From assembly GCF_019145355.1 (NCBI RefSeq), contig NZ_JAHSTY010000002.1, positions 1,736,001 to 1,800,000 on the forward strand: 64,000 bases of DNA. The letters run 5' to 3'. Source of the DNA: Pseudomonas azadiae (GTDB taxonomy: Bacteria; Pseudomonadota; Gammaproteobacteria; Pseudomonadales; Pseudomonadaceae). Positions 33,740 through 41,805 of this stretch are shown one piece after another (positions within the stretch are counted from its first letter, which is position 1; each line of letters begins with the position of its first letter). Below the pieces are notes generated by a model that saw only the letters and a list, made by a program, of their open reading frames with translations, ran no database searches and was not told the origin of the DNA. The translations under genes and the position numbers were made by a program.

Positions 33740-33874
33740 TGTGGCGAGCGGGCTTGCCCCGCGTTGGGGTGCGAAGCGCCCCCACTACAGACGAATGCGG
33801 AGTATCAGACACTCCTCTGCGCCTGGTTTTGGGGCTGCTTCGCACCCCAACGCGGGGCAAGCCCGCTCGCCACA
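33740..33874. repeat. Inverted pair of REP palindromes (REPIN-like)
   Basis: TGTGGCGAGCGGGCTTGCCC...GGGGTGCGAAGCGCCCC and the inverted copy ending GGGGCAAGCCCGCTCGCCACA flank about 55 bases. The sequence class differs slightly from the copy at 22944 (GCGAGCGGG against GTGAGCGGG). Confidence 0.85.
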
Positions 33875-33904
33875 GAAGATGTGGTAGGGCACAGCGCGGC
33901 AGCC

Positions 33905-34423
33905 TCACTGCTTGGCGTGTTTGGCCTGCACCTCAGGCATCGCCGAGGAGTGATGGTTGAGGATCTTCCACTGCCCGCCCACCTGCTCGTAGACGAAGGT
34001 ATAGCGGGCCTGCACATGACGCACCTGGCCGTTGGCCTCGGTCAGGGTGAAGGTGTAGACGCCGCTGTCCATCGCCACATTGCTGCCCAGTTGGCGGATC
34101 TCGCGGTAGTTGATCTGCCCCACCGGCTTGAGCGCCAGGAAGTGATCGAAGTAGTCGCTGATTTGCTCGGGCGTGGTGCGCACCTGGTTGGATACGGTGG
34201 GCTGCAGCACCGCGCCGGGCGCATACAGCTCCACCACCGACTTGACGTTACCGGTCTGCAGGGCGCTGTTCCAGCGGTCGAACAGGCCGGCGATCTCACG
34301 GTCTTTCACATTCGCCGGGGCCTGGGCCACTTCACGGTAGACATAGGGGGCCGTGTCGGCGGCCTGGGCAAAGGGTACGCTCAAGGCAAACATCAGGGCG
34401 ATTGCAGCGGGTTTGAATTGCAT
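33905..34423 (-). CDS. SgcJ/EcaC-family (NTF2-like) exported protein
   Basis: A 172-residue protein with a cleavable signal peptide (FKPAAIALMFALSVPFAQA, cleavage after AQA) and an NTF2/SnoaL-like cone fold, recognised by REIAGLFDRWNSALQTGN, VVELYAPGAVLQPTVSN, YFDHFLALKPVGQI and ending ARYTFVYEQVGGQWKILNHH. The family (also called CaMKII-association-like) often lacks a known substrate. The ATG at 34423 follows CTGGAGTTTCGCC; the frame extends upstream without a start site. It should act in the periplasm. Confidence 0.85.
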   Translation of the reverse strand: MQFKPAAIALMFALSVPFAQAADTAPYVYREVAQAPANVKDREIAGLFDRWNSALQTGNVKSVVELYAPGAVLQPTVSNQVRTTPEQISDYFDHFLALKPVGQINYREIRQLGSNVAMDSGVYTFTLTEANGQVRHVQARYTFVYEQVGGQWKILNHHSSAMPEVQAKHAKQ

Positions 34424-34578
34424 GGCGAAACTCCAGGGGTGATGGGTGAGCCCACTTTGCCAAGCTGTCCGCCTCGCGCCATCGGCCAACCGGAGTCATT
34501 TGCCTATGCCATATGGCAGATAGCGCCAGGGGTGCCTGGCAAGGTCTAATAAGCGTCCTTGCCACCGGAATGTTCACC

Positions 34579-35736
34579 ATGCACAACACGCCTCTAGATC
34601 CCGGCAGCGCCTTGGCCTTGCGCGCGCATTTGCGTCAATCGCAAAGCCGCACCGCACGCCTGCGCCTCTTGGTGGATACCGGGCAGGAACTGGCCCGACT
34701 GGGCCCCCAGGCCATGCGCGAACGCGTGCTTGCCAGGGCATGCGCGTTCCTCGCGATGGACCACGGGTTGCTGCAGGAATGGGACGCCGAGGGTAGTGCG
34801 ACGGTTACCGCCCGCCATGGCAGCCCGGCGCGCCTGGCCGACCTGGCCGACCGCGACCTGCGCGCACCACACTGGCACGAGCCGCCGCACAGCGTGCTGC
34901 AAGTGCCATTGCGCGGCAGTGACGGCCAGGCCTTCGGCGTGCTGGTGCTGGGCAATAGCGTCAGCCTGCGTGCGCCGGAGCATGAAGACAGCGAATCCCT
35001 GCAATTGCTCGCCACGCTGCTGGCCGCGCACCTGGAAAACCAGCGACTGCTGACCACGCTCAAGGCCCGCGACCGCGCGCTGTCCGACCTGGTCAACCGC
35101 CTGCTCCGGGCCCAGGAAGATGAACGCAAACGCGTGGCCTACGACTTGCACGACGGCCTGGCGCAGACCCTCGCCGGCTTGCATCAACGCCTGCAAGGGT
35201 TCGCCGGCCGCTGCCCCACGCTGCCGGCTGCCCTGGCCGCGGACCTGCAGGCGATTCTCAGCCTGGCCCAGCACTCTGTGGGTGAAGGCCGACAACTGAT
35301 CGCGGGCCTGCGCCCTACGGTGCTCGACGATTTCGGCCTGTTCAAGGCCCTCGATAAAGAAGCCGACCGCCTGCGTGACGCCGGTATCCAGGTGCTGTGG
35401 CGCTCGCAGTGTGCGGCACGCCTGCACAGTTCGGTGGAGATCGCCGTGTTCAGGATCGGCCAGGAAGCGATCAATAACGTGCTCAAACATGCGCAGGCCA
35501 GTCAGGTCATGCTGACCCTGGAACTGCGCGACGACATGGCCATCTTGCAGGTCGATGACAATGGCAGAGGCTTCGCACACGACCTGCGCCGAGGCGGGGC
35601 CGATCATGTGGGCCTTGCCACCATGCAGGAGCGCGCCAGCCTGCTGGGCGGTCGCTTCAGTTGCGTAAGCGTGGTCGACGGCGGCACCCATGTGCGGGCC
35701 AGCGTGCCAGCCCTCGTGAACGGAGCTGCGCAATGA
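34579..35736 (+). CDS. GAF-domain NarL-type sensor histidine kinase
   Basis: A 385-residue soluble kinase. Residues about 25-165 are a GAF-like domain (RERVLARACAFLAMDHGLLQ, VPLRGSDGQAFGVLVLGN). The HisKA_3 dimerisation box ERKRVAYDLHDGLAQTLAGL carries phosphorylatable H191, and the ATP-binding domain has GQEAINNVLKHAQAS and DDNGRGF. This is the class that pairs with LuxR-type regulators, and the next gene, overlapping by four bases, is one. The ATG at 34579 is preferred (CGGAA 9 bases upstream); 34570 is an alternative. There are no membrane helices, so a cytoplasmic or small-molecule signal is likely. Confidence 0.9.
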   Translation: MHNTPLDPGSALALRAHLRQSQSRTARLRLLVDTGQELARLGPQAMRERVLARACAFLAMDHGLLQEWDAEGSATVTARHGSPARLADLADRDLRAPHWHEPPHSVLQVPLRGSDGQAFGVLVLGNSVSLRAPEHEDSESLQLLATLLAAHLENQRLLTTLKARDRALSDLVNRLLRAQEDERKRVAYDLHDGLAQTLAGLHQRLQGFAGRCPTLPAALAADLQAILSLAQHSVGEGRQLIAGLRPTVLDDFGLFKALDKEADRLRDAGIQVLWRSQCAARLHSSVEIAVFRIGQEAINNVLKHAQASQVMLTLELRDDMAILQVDDNGRGFAHDLRRGGADHVGLATMQERASLLGGRFSCVSVVDGGTHVRASVPALVNGAAQ

Positions 35737-36386
35737 GCCCCGTATTGCGCCTGGTGCTGGCGGATGACCATGAAGTCACGCGTACCGGTTTCGTCGCACT
35801 GCTCGCCGGCCATTCGCAGTTCGAGGTGGTCGGCCAGGCACGTGACGGCCAGCACGCAGTGGAACTGTGCGAACAGTTGCTGCCGGATATCGTCATCCTC
35901 GACATCCGCATGCCGGTGCTCAACGGCTTGGGCGCCGCGCGCTTGCTGCAGCAACGCCTGCCGGCGGTGAAAGTGGTGATGTTCACCATGGACGACAGCC
36001 CCGACCACCTGGAAGCGGCGATGAGCGCCGGCGCGGTAGGCTATCTGCTCAAGGACGCCAGCCGTGACGAGGTGATCCAGGCCTTGCAAACCGTGGCCGC
36101 CGGTGGCGAAGCGCTTGACACAGCGGTCAGCGCGCGCCTGTTGCGGCGCATGACCGAACGCCAGGCCAGCGGCGCGGCGCCCAGCGAACGCCTCACCCCA
36201 CGGGAGCGCCAAGTGCTTGGTCTGGTCGCCAACGGCATGAGCAACCGCGCCATCGGTGAACACCTGGGGATTACCACCGGCACGGCCAAAGCCCATGTGG
36301 AGCGGGTGATCGGCAAGCTCGGCGCGGCCGACCGCACCCAGGCCGCCGTGCGCGGCATCGCCCTCGGCCTGGTGGCGCAGCCATGA
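35733..36386 (+). CDS. NarL/FixJ-type response regulator
   Basis: A 217-residue two-domain regulator. The receiver has ADDHEVTRTG, phospho-acceptor D57 in IVILDIRMPVLNG and the switch lysine in GYLLKDAS. The LuxR-type helix-turn-helix is TPRERQVLGLVANGMSNRAI then GEHLGITTGTAKAHVERVIG. Its ATG overlaps the kinase stop (ATGA), and its own stop overlaps the next gene in the same way. It is predicted to activate transcription in response to the upstream GAF kinase; targets are unknown. Confidence 0.93.
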   Translation: MSPVLRLVLADDHEVTRTGFVALLAGHSQFEVVGQARDGQHAVELCEQLLPDIVILDIRMPVLNGLGAARLLQQRLPAVKVVMFTMDDSPDHLEAAMSAGAVGYLLKDASRDEVIQALQTVAAGGEALDTAVSARLLRRMTERQASGAAPSERLTPRERQVLGLVANGMSNRAIGEHLGITTGTAKAHVERVIGKLGAADRTQAAVRGIALGLVAQP

Positions 36387-38698
36387 CGCGGCGTTGGGCC
36401 GACCTGCCACTGCGCGGCAAGGCGCTGGTGGTCATTTCATTGCCGTTGGTGGTGCTGTTGCTGTCCCTGGTGCTGATCTACACCACCGAGCGCCAGACCG
36501 CGCGCGCCGAAGAAGACGTGCGCCGAGTGCTGCGCGTGCAAGGCGATATCCAGGCCGTGCACACCTTGCTCGCGGAAGCGGCGGCCAGTGTGCGCGGCTA
36601 CCTGCTGACCCGCCGCGAGGACTTCCTGCCCAGCTACCGCAACGCCAGGCCGCAGATTGACGCCGCGCTGCTGCGGCTCGACCGCAACGTGCGCGATCAG
36701 CGGGTGCGTGAGCAGCTCAACGCGATAAAGCCGCTGATCGACGCAAAGGCCGACGGGCTCGAAGAGATGCTCAATGACAGCGACGCCAGCGCGCAATCGA
36801 TCAGCGCCATTCTGATCAGCAACAAACACATCCTCGACGCCTTGCGCCAACACATCGGCACCATGTTGACCCTGGAGGCTTCGCTGCTGGCCGAGCGCAG
36901 CACCGCGGCCTACGAGACCCGGCAACGCTTGTTGCTGTCCACCTGGCTGGCGGCGATCTGCGGGCTGTTCGGCGCCATTGTCGCGGTGCTGTTCCTGTCC
37001 AAGGGCATTGTCGCGCGGGTGCAGAATGTACAGCGCAATGCGCAACGCCTGGCACTGGGCCAGCCTTTGCTTGCGCAACCACCGGAACAGGATGAGATCG
37101 GCCAATTGGGCACTCGCCTGGTGGAAGCCGGGTTGCTGCTGGCCGAACGCGAACGTGCGTTGCGCGACAACGAGGAACGCTTGCGGCTGATCATCGATGG
37201 GGTCAAGGATTACGGGATATTTGCCCTCGACACCGCAGGCCATGTCACCAGTTGGAACAACGGTGCCGAACGCATCAAGGGCTACACCGAGCAGGAGATC
37301 ATCGGCCAGCATTTCTCGGTGTTCTACCTGCCAGACGAATGCCCGCAGCACCCGGACATGGCCCTGCGCGAGGCCACCCGCAATGGCGACTACACCGAAG
37401 AGGGCTGGCGCTGCCGCAAGGACGGCACGCGCTTCTGGGCCAGCGTGGTAATCACCGCCCAGTACGACGGCACAGGAGCCCTGCGCGGTTTCTCCAAGAT
37501 CACCCGCGACATCACCGACCGCCGCGCCGCCGAGATCGCCTTGCGCACCGCCCGCGAGGAAGCCGAGCGCGCCAGCCGCGCCAAAAGCGAGTTCCTGTCG
37601 CGCATGAGCCATGAGTTGCGCACACCGCTCAACTCGATCCTGGGGTTTGCGCAACTGTTGGAGATGGATGCGCTATCGGGGCAAAAGGCGCATGTCGCGC
37701 ATATCCTGCGCGCCGGCCAGCATCTGCTGACGTTGATCAACGAAGTGCTGGACATCGCCAAGATCGAAGCCGGGAGCCTGGCGCTGAATATCGCGCCGAT
37801 CCCGCTGGCGGACGTGTTGCAAGAGGCGCTGACGCTGGTGTCACCCATGGCCGCCAATGCGGGTATCCGCTTGCAGCCACTGCCGGTGCTGGCGGCGGAC
37901 ACGGGTATCGTTGCCGACCGCCAACGCCTGACCCAGGTGCTGTTGAACCTGCTGTCCAATGCAATCAAATACAACCGGCGCGACGGTCAGGTGAGCATCG
38001 AGGTCTGTGTCGACGGGGCACGCATCAGTGTGTCGGTGTGCGATACCGGCCACGGTATTGCGGCCGAGCACCTGGGCCAACTGTTCACGCCGTTCGAGCG
38101 CCTGGGCGCCGACCCGAATGTGGAAGGCAGCGGCCTGGGCCTGGCGCTGAGCAAAAGCCTGCTGGAAAACATGCACGGCCGCTTGACCGTGCACAGCCAG
38201 GCCGGTGTCGGCTCACGCTTTAGCCTGGAACTGCCGTGCGTGCGCGTGCAGGGTTCCAATGCTATCGCTGCGCCCGTCATCGACACGGCGTTGACGCGCC
38301 CTGCCCCTGCCGTGTCCACGTTCCTGGGCAAGGTGCTGTGCATCGAAGACAACATGTCCAGCCTGGCGCTGATCGAAACCCTGCTGCAGCGCCGGCCGGG
38401 GATAAAGCTGCTGTCGAGCATGCAAGGCCAACTCGGCCTGGACCTGGCCGCCCAGCATGGGCCGCAGTTGATCCTGCTGGATGTTTCGCTGCCGGACATC
38501 GACGGCGTGAAAGTGCTGCAACGCTTGCGCGGCTCGCCGATCACCCGCGACACGCCGGTGCTGATGATCACTGCCGATGCCGGCGACCTCACCCGTCAAG
38601 CCCTGCAGGATGCCGGCGCAACGGCGGTCCTGAGCAAGCCGATCAACATCCCGGCGTTTCTTGCCTACCTTGACCAGTATTTTCCGGAGCCCGTGTGA
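36383..38698 (+). CDS. CHASE3-HAMP-PAS hybrid histidine kinase
   Basis: A 771-residue inner-membrane kinase. A first membrane helix (ALVVISLPLVVLLLSLVLIY) is followed by a periplasmic CHASE3 domain (residues about 35-180, with LLAEAAASVRGYLLTRREDF), a second helix (LSTWLAAICGLFGAIVAVLF), HAMP, a PAS domain (ALDTAGHVTSWNNGAERIKG, YRKDG-like CRKDGTRFW), HisKA with H410 in MSHELRTPL, HATPase (NLLSNAIKYN, DTGHGI, GSGLGLALS) and a receiver with D700 in LILLDVSLPDIDG. It is translationally coupled on both sides (ATGA before, GTGA after). It probably passes a phosphate to the following receiver or to the NarL-type regulator. Confidence 0.92.
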   Translation: MTRRWADLPLRGKALVVISLPLVVLLLSLVLIYTTERQTARAEEDVRRVLRVQGDIQAVHTLLAEAAASVRGYLLTRREDFLPSYRNARPQIDAALLRLDRNVRDQRVREQLNAIKPLIDAKADGLEEMLNDSDASAQSISAILISNKHILDALRQHIGTMLTLEASLLAERSTAAYETRQRLLLSTWLAAICGLFGAIVAVLFLSKGIVARVQNVQRNAQRLALGQPLLAQPPEQDEIGQLGTRLVEAGLLLAERERALRDNEERLRLIIDGVKDYGIFALDTAGHVTSWNNGAERIKGYTEQEIIGQHFSVFYLPDECPQHPDMALREATRNGDYTEEGWRCRKDGTRFWASVVITAQYDGTGALRGFSKITRDITDRRAAEIALRTAREEAERASRAKSEFLSRMSHELRTPLNSILGFAQLLEMDALSGQKAHVAHILRAGQHLLTLINEVLDIAKIEAGSLALNIAPIPLADVLQEALTLVSPMAANAGIRLQPLPVLAADTGIVADRQRLTQVLLNLLSNAIKYNRRDGQVSIEVCVDGARISVSVCDTGHGIAAEHLGQLFTPFERLGADPNVEGSGLGLALSKSLLENMHGRLTVHSQAGVGSRFSLELPCVRVQGSNAIAAPVIDTALTRPAPAVSTFLGKVLCIEDNMSSLALIETLLQRRPGIKLLSSMQGQLGLDLAAQHGPQLILLDVSLPDIDGVKVLQRLRGSPITRDTPVLMITADAGDLTRQALQDAGATAVLSKPINIPAFLAYLDQYFPEPV

Positions 38699-39183
38699 AC
38701 CTCGACCTGCGCATTCTGATCATCGACGACCAACGCCCGAACCTCGACCTGGTGGAGCAACTGCTGGCGCGCGAAGGGCTGACCAACGTGTTGAGCAGCA
38801 CCGAGCCGTTGCGCACCCTGGAGCTGTTCAACAGTTTTGAACCGGACCTGGTGATTCTTGACTTGCACATGCCCGAGCTTGACGGCTTCGCGGTGCTGGA
38901 ACAGCTCAACCGGCGCATCCCCGACGGCGAATACCTGCCGATTTTGGTACTGACCGCCGACGCGACCCGCGACACCCGCCTGCGCGCCCTGGCCCTGGGC
39001 GCCCGCGACTTCATCAGCAAGCCGCTGGATGCGCTGGAGACCATGTTGCGGGTGTGGAACCTGCTCGAAACCCGGGCGCTCTACACTACCTTGCGCCGGT
39101 TGGTGCCAACGCAGCGGATTGAGTTGTTGCAACGGCGTGAGTCAATGGGCAATCTCCACGCCGCCGGGGACACTCCGGCCTAG
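38695..39183 (+). CDS. Single-domain response regulator
   Basis: A 162-residue protein made of one receiver domain: LIIDDQRPNLDLVEQLL, phospho-acceptor D56 in LVILDLHMPELDG, conserved T in LVLTADATRD and K in DFISKPLD, then a helical tail with no recognised output domain (VWNLLETRALYTTLRRLVPT). It resembles the receiver half of RpfG-type regulators that have lost an HD-GYP domain. The start is GTG at 38695, overlapping the kinase stop by four bases. Likely the phosphoacceptor partner of the hybrid kinase. Confidence 0.88.
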   Translation: MNLDLRILIIDDQRPNLDLVEQLLAREGLTNVLSSTEPLRTLELFNSFEPDLVILDLHMPELDGFAVLEQLNRRIPDGEYLPILVLTADATRDTRLRALALGARDFISKPLDALETMLRVWNLLETRALYTTLRRLVPTQRIELLQRRESMGNLHAAGDTPA

Positions 39184-39218
39184 CTCCCCTTCGATTGCTC
39201 CTCAAGGAAGACCCGCAC

Positions 39219-39788
39219 ATGGCGGCTTCGAACAAATGGCTGATGTCGTCGGCCGCGTACTACCTGGATTTCTTCACCATTCCCTTGTTCATCGGCCTAG
39301 CGCTCTGGCTGGCACCCCTTGCCCCCTGGCAACTGCTCGCCGGCCTCTTGGCCTGGACGCTGGTGGAGTATTCGGCGCACCGTTTTCTGTTCCACTCGTT
39401 GTACCGCCGCGAGCACTGGACCCATCACATTGACGTACTGGCCTACATCGGGGTGTCGAGCTGGAAAACCAGCTCCACCTTTGCCGCATTGCTGCTGCTG
39501 GCCTGGTACACCGGACTGACCTCGGTGTTTATCGGTGCGGTCACCGGCTACTTCTATTACATCTCGGTGCATTACGTGATGCACCGTCCCGAGCATTGGG
39601 CGTATCGGTACATTCCGGGGCTGGTTGCCAATCACGACCTGCATCACCGCCAAGGCATCGAAAAAAACTTCGGCGTCTCGTCACCGCTGTGGGATTACGT
39701 GTTTCGCACCTTCATCGGTAAACCGGCACGGGTTGAAACGGCGAGTGAAAGTCACGTAGCCGTCATAAACCAGACGGAAGGCACATAG
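39219..39788 (+). CDS. Fatty acid hydroxylase/sterol desaturase family protein
   Basis: A 189-residue integral membrane protein with four to five helices and the di-iron histidine boxes HRFLFH, HWTHH, HYVMHRPEH and HDLHH in the family order. It should hydroxylate or desaturate a lipid substrate at the inner membrane using O2; the substrate is unknown. The ATG at 39219 follows AAGGAAGACCCGCAC. It lies 35 bases after the receiver gene and may be in the same unit, or serve the membrane-sensing kinase nearby. Confidence 0.88.
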   Translation: MAASNKWLMSSAAYYLDFFTIPLFIGLALWLAPLAPWQLLAGLLAWTLVEYSAHRFLFHSLYRREHWTHHIDVLAYIGVSSWKTSSTFAALLLLAWYTGLTSVFIGAVTGYFYYISVHYVMHRPEHWAYRYIPGLVANHDLHHRQGIEKNFGVSSPLWDYVFRTFIGKPARVETASESHVAVINQTEGT

Positions 39789-39814
39789 GCAGGTCTAAAG
39801 TTGCGGCGAATGAA

Positions 39815-39844
39815 GCGGATAACTCTTATGTTGTTTATATCCGC
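39815..39844. promoter_or_regulatory. Inverted repeat upstream of chemosensory operon
   Basis: GCGGATA (39815-39821) and TATCCGC (39838-39844) form a 7-bp inverted repeat with a 16-base spacer, 24 bases before the first MCP gene. It could be an operator or a hairpin in the leader. Confidence 0.35.
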
Positions 39845-39867
39845 AACATCGTTCAGGGACCGAACTC

Positions 39868-41076
39868 ATGACGCCGAGTCAATCCAGCCGTACCGCCCTT
39901 TCCGCCCCTCCGCGCTTTCTCTGGTTCGCTTTACTCCCGGTCGTCCCCGCCGTGGCGTGGATACTCGTGCAATCCGCCAGCCCCGCCAATCTCGCCGTCT
40001 GCGTGCTGCTGGTGCTGGTCGGCCTCGGGGCATGCGCCTTGAATACACGGGCCCAACGTCAGGCGGTGCTGCACGCCCTGGTGCTGGAAGACCCCTCGAT
40101 TGCCCAGGCCAGGCAACACAGCCTGGATTCACGGGCACAGCTTAATGAAGTGTTGCTCGGCGCCATGCCGATCTGGGCCAAGCACGTGGAAAGCTCGCGC
40201 CAACTGACCGAAGACGCCATTGTGAGCCTGGCCAACCGCTTCACCGGGATTTCCGCGCGGCTGCAGGACACCGTGCAGGCTTCTCAGCAAGCCGCCGGCG
40301 AGCTGGATGGCCAGGCGGCCGACGGCGCGCTCAAGGTGTTGGCCCGCAGCGACAGCGAGTTGAGCCAGGTGATCGACTCCCTCAAGGCCACGCAATCGAG
40401 CCGTGACCAGACCCTGTCCCAAGTGCGCGGCCTGACCGCCTATACCGGCGAGCTGCGCACCATGGCCGCCGATGTGGCGGCCATCGCGGCACAAACCAAC
40501 TTGCTCGCCTTGAATGCGGCCATCGAGGCGGCGCGGGCCGGTGAAGCCGGTCGCGGGTTTGCGGTGGTAGCCGATGCGGTGCGCAGCCTGTCGAGCAAGT
40601 CCAGCGAGACCGGCCAGCAGATGTCGGCCAAGGTCGACATCATCAATAACGCGATTACCCAACTGGTGCAGGCGGCTTCCAGCAGCGCCGACCAGGACAG
40701 CCATTCCGTTGCCGCCTCCGAGCAAAGCATCCAGCGGGTACTCGAGCGTTTTCAGAACATCACCGGCCACCTGGCCGACTCCGCCGACCTGCTCAAGCAG
40801 GAAAGCTACGGGATTCGCGACGAGATGACCGAAGTGCTGGTCAATCTGCAATTCCAGGACCGCGTCAGCCAGATCCTCAGTCACGTGCGCGACAACATGC
40901 ACGCCCTGCATGAACACCTGCAGCAGGCCAGCCAGTCACCGGATGCGCCGGTGACCATCGATGCGCGGCAGTGGCTGGCCCGCATGGAGTCCACCTACGC
41001 CACCGATGAGCAGCGCCGCACCCACCATGGCCAAGCGGCCGCGCAACCGAATTCTCAAGACATCACTTTCTTTTAG
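39868..41076 (+). CDS. Methyl-accepting chemotaxis-type protein without sensor domain
   Basis: A 402-residue protein with two adjacent N-terminal membrane helices ([38 protein letters not shown]) and almost no periplasmic loop. A cytoplasmic helical bundle follows whose hairpin tip, [20 protein letters not shown] then [16 protein letters not shown], is the MCP signalling core that binds CheA and CheW. No HAMP and no ligand-binding domain are visible, so it may sense a membrane or cytoplasmic state or take input from another protein. It is the first gene of a nine-gene chemosensory unit and ends 9 bases before the CheY-like gene. Confidence 0.88.
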   Translation: MTPSQSSRTALSAPPRFLWFALLPVVPAVAWILVQSASPANLAVCVLLVLVGLGACALNTRAQRQAVLHALVLEDPSIAQARQHSLDSRAQLNEVLLGAMPIWAKHVESSRQLTEDAIVSLANRFTGISARLQDTVQASQQAAGELDGQAADGALKVLARSDSELSQVIDSLKATQSSRDQTLSQVRGLTAYTGELRTMAADVAAIAAQTNLLALNAAIEAARAGEAGRGFAVVADAVRSLSSKSSETGQQMSAKVDIINNAITQLVQAASSSADQDSHSVAASEQSIQRVLERFQNITGHLADSADLLKQESYGIRDEMTEVLVNLQFQDRVSQILSHVRDNMHALHEHLQQASQSPDAPVTIDARQWLARMESTYATDEQRRTHHGQAAAQPNSQDITFF

Positions 41077-41085
41077 GGAGCCATC

Positions 41086-41454
41086 ATGGCGAAGAGTGTA
41101 TTAGTGGTCGACGACTCCAGCAGCGTTCGGCAAGTGGTCGGCATTGCCTTGAAAAGCGCCGGTTACGACGTGATCGAGGCCAGCGACGGCAGGGACGCCC
41201 TCAACAAGCTCACCGGGCAGAAGGTGCACCTGATCATCAGCGACGTGAACATGCCGAACATGGACGGCATCACCTTCGTCAAAGAGGTGAAGAAGCTCGC
41301 CAACTACAAGTTCACCCCGATCATCATGCTGACCACCGAGTCCCAGGAATCGAAGAAAGCCGAAGGCCAGGCCGCCGGTGCCAAGGCCTGGGTGGTCAAG
41401 CCCTTCCAGCCGGCGCAGATGCTGGCGGCGGTGTCCAAGCTGATCCTGCCCTGA
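41086..41454 (+). CDS. CheY-like response regulator
   Basis: A 122-residue single-domain receiver: VLVVDDSSSVRQVV, phospho-acceptor D53 in LIISDVNMPNMDG, T in IIMLTTESQESKKAEG and K in WVVKPFQP. The length and the ESQESKKAEGQAAG stretch match CheY proteins of alternative chemosensory systems. The ATG follows TAGGGAGCCATC. It should be phosphorylated by the CheA encoded two genes downstream. Whether it binds the flagellar motor cannot be told. Confidence 0.92.
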   Translation: MAKSVLVVDDSSSVRQVVGIALKSAGYDVIEASDGRDALNKLTGQKVHLIISDVNMPNMDGITFVKEVKKLANYKFTPIIMLTTESQESKKAEGQAAGAKAWVVKPFQPAQMLAAVSKLILP

Positions 41455-41474
41455 TTGCGGCCAAGGAGTTTCCC

Positions 41475-41762
41475 ATGCCGATCACCCGCGAAACACTCGA
41501 CGGCACCGCCTGCGTCGGCATCGACGGCGAACTGACGATCTATACGGTGGCTGAGCTGGCCGCCGCGCTGCTGCCGCACATCGGCGCGGCGCCGCGTCTG
41601 CAACTGGACCTGTCCCAGGTCACCGAAATGGACGGCGCCGGCCTGCAACTGCTGGCAGTCATCCAGCGCGAAGCGGGCCAGACCGGCACGGCCCTGAGCC
41701 TGGCCGGCCAGAGCCAGGCGGTCGCGCAAGCTTTGCAATTGTGTCGCAACGGCGCCTTTTAG
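41475..41762 (+). CDS. STAS domain protein (anti-anti-sigma-like)
   Basis: A 95-residue STAS-fold protein: GIDGELTIYTVAELAAALLP, then LQLDLSQVTEMDGAGLQLL. In phosphorylatable anti-sigma antagonists this loop is D-S-S-G; here it is D-G-A-G, so a serine for kinase control is missing. That variant is usual for STAS proteins embedded in chemosensory operons and MlaB-like proteins. It sits between CheY and CheA genes and may scaffold or regulate the kinase. The ATG follows CAAGGAGTTTCCC. Confidence 0.87.
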   Translation: MPITRETLDGTACVGIDGELTIYTVAELAAALLPHIGAAPRLQLDLSQVTEMDGAGLQLLAVIQREAGQTGTALSLAGQSQAVAQALQLCRNGAF

Positions 41763-41805
41763 CCCGCGTCACAGCCCCGTTCAACGATCGACAAGGAAGG
41801 TCCAT

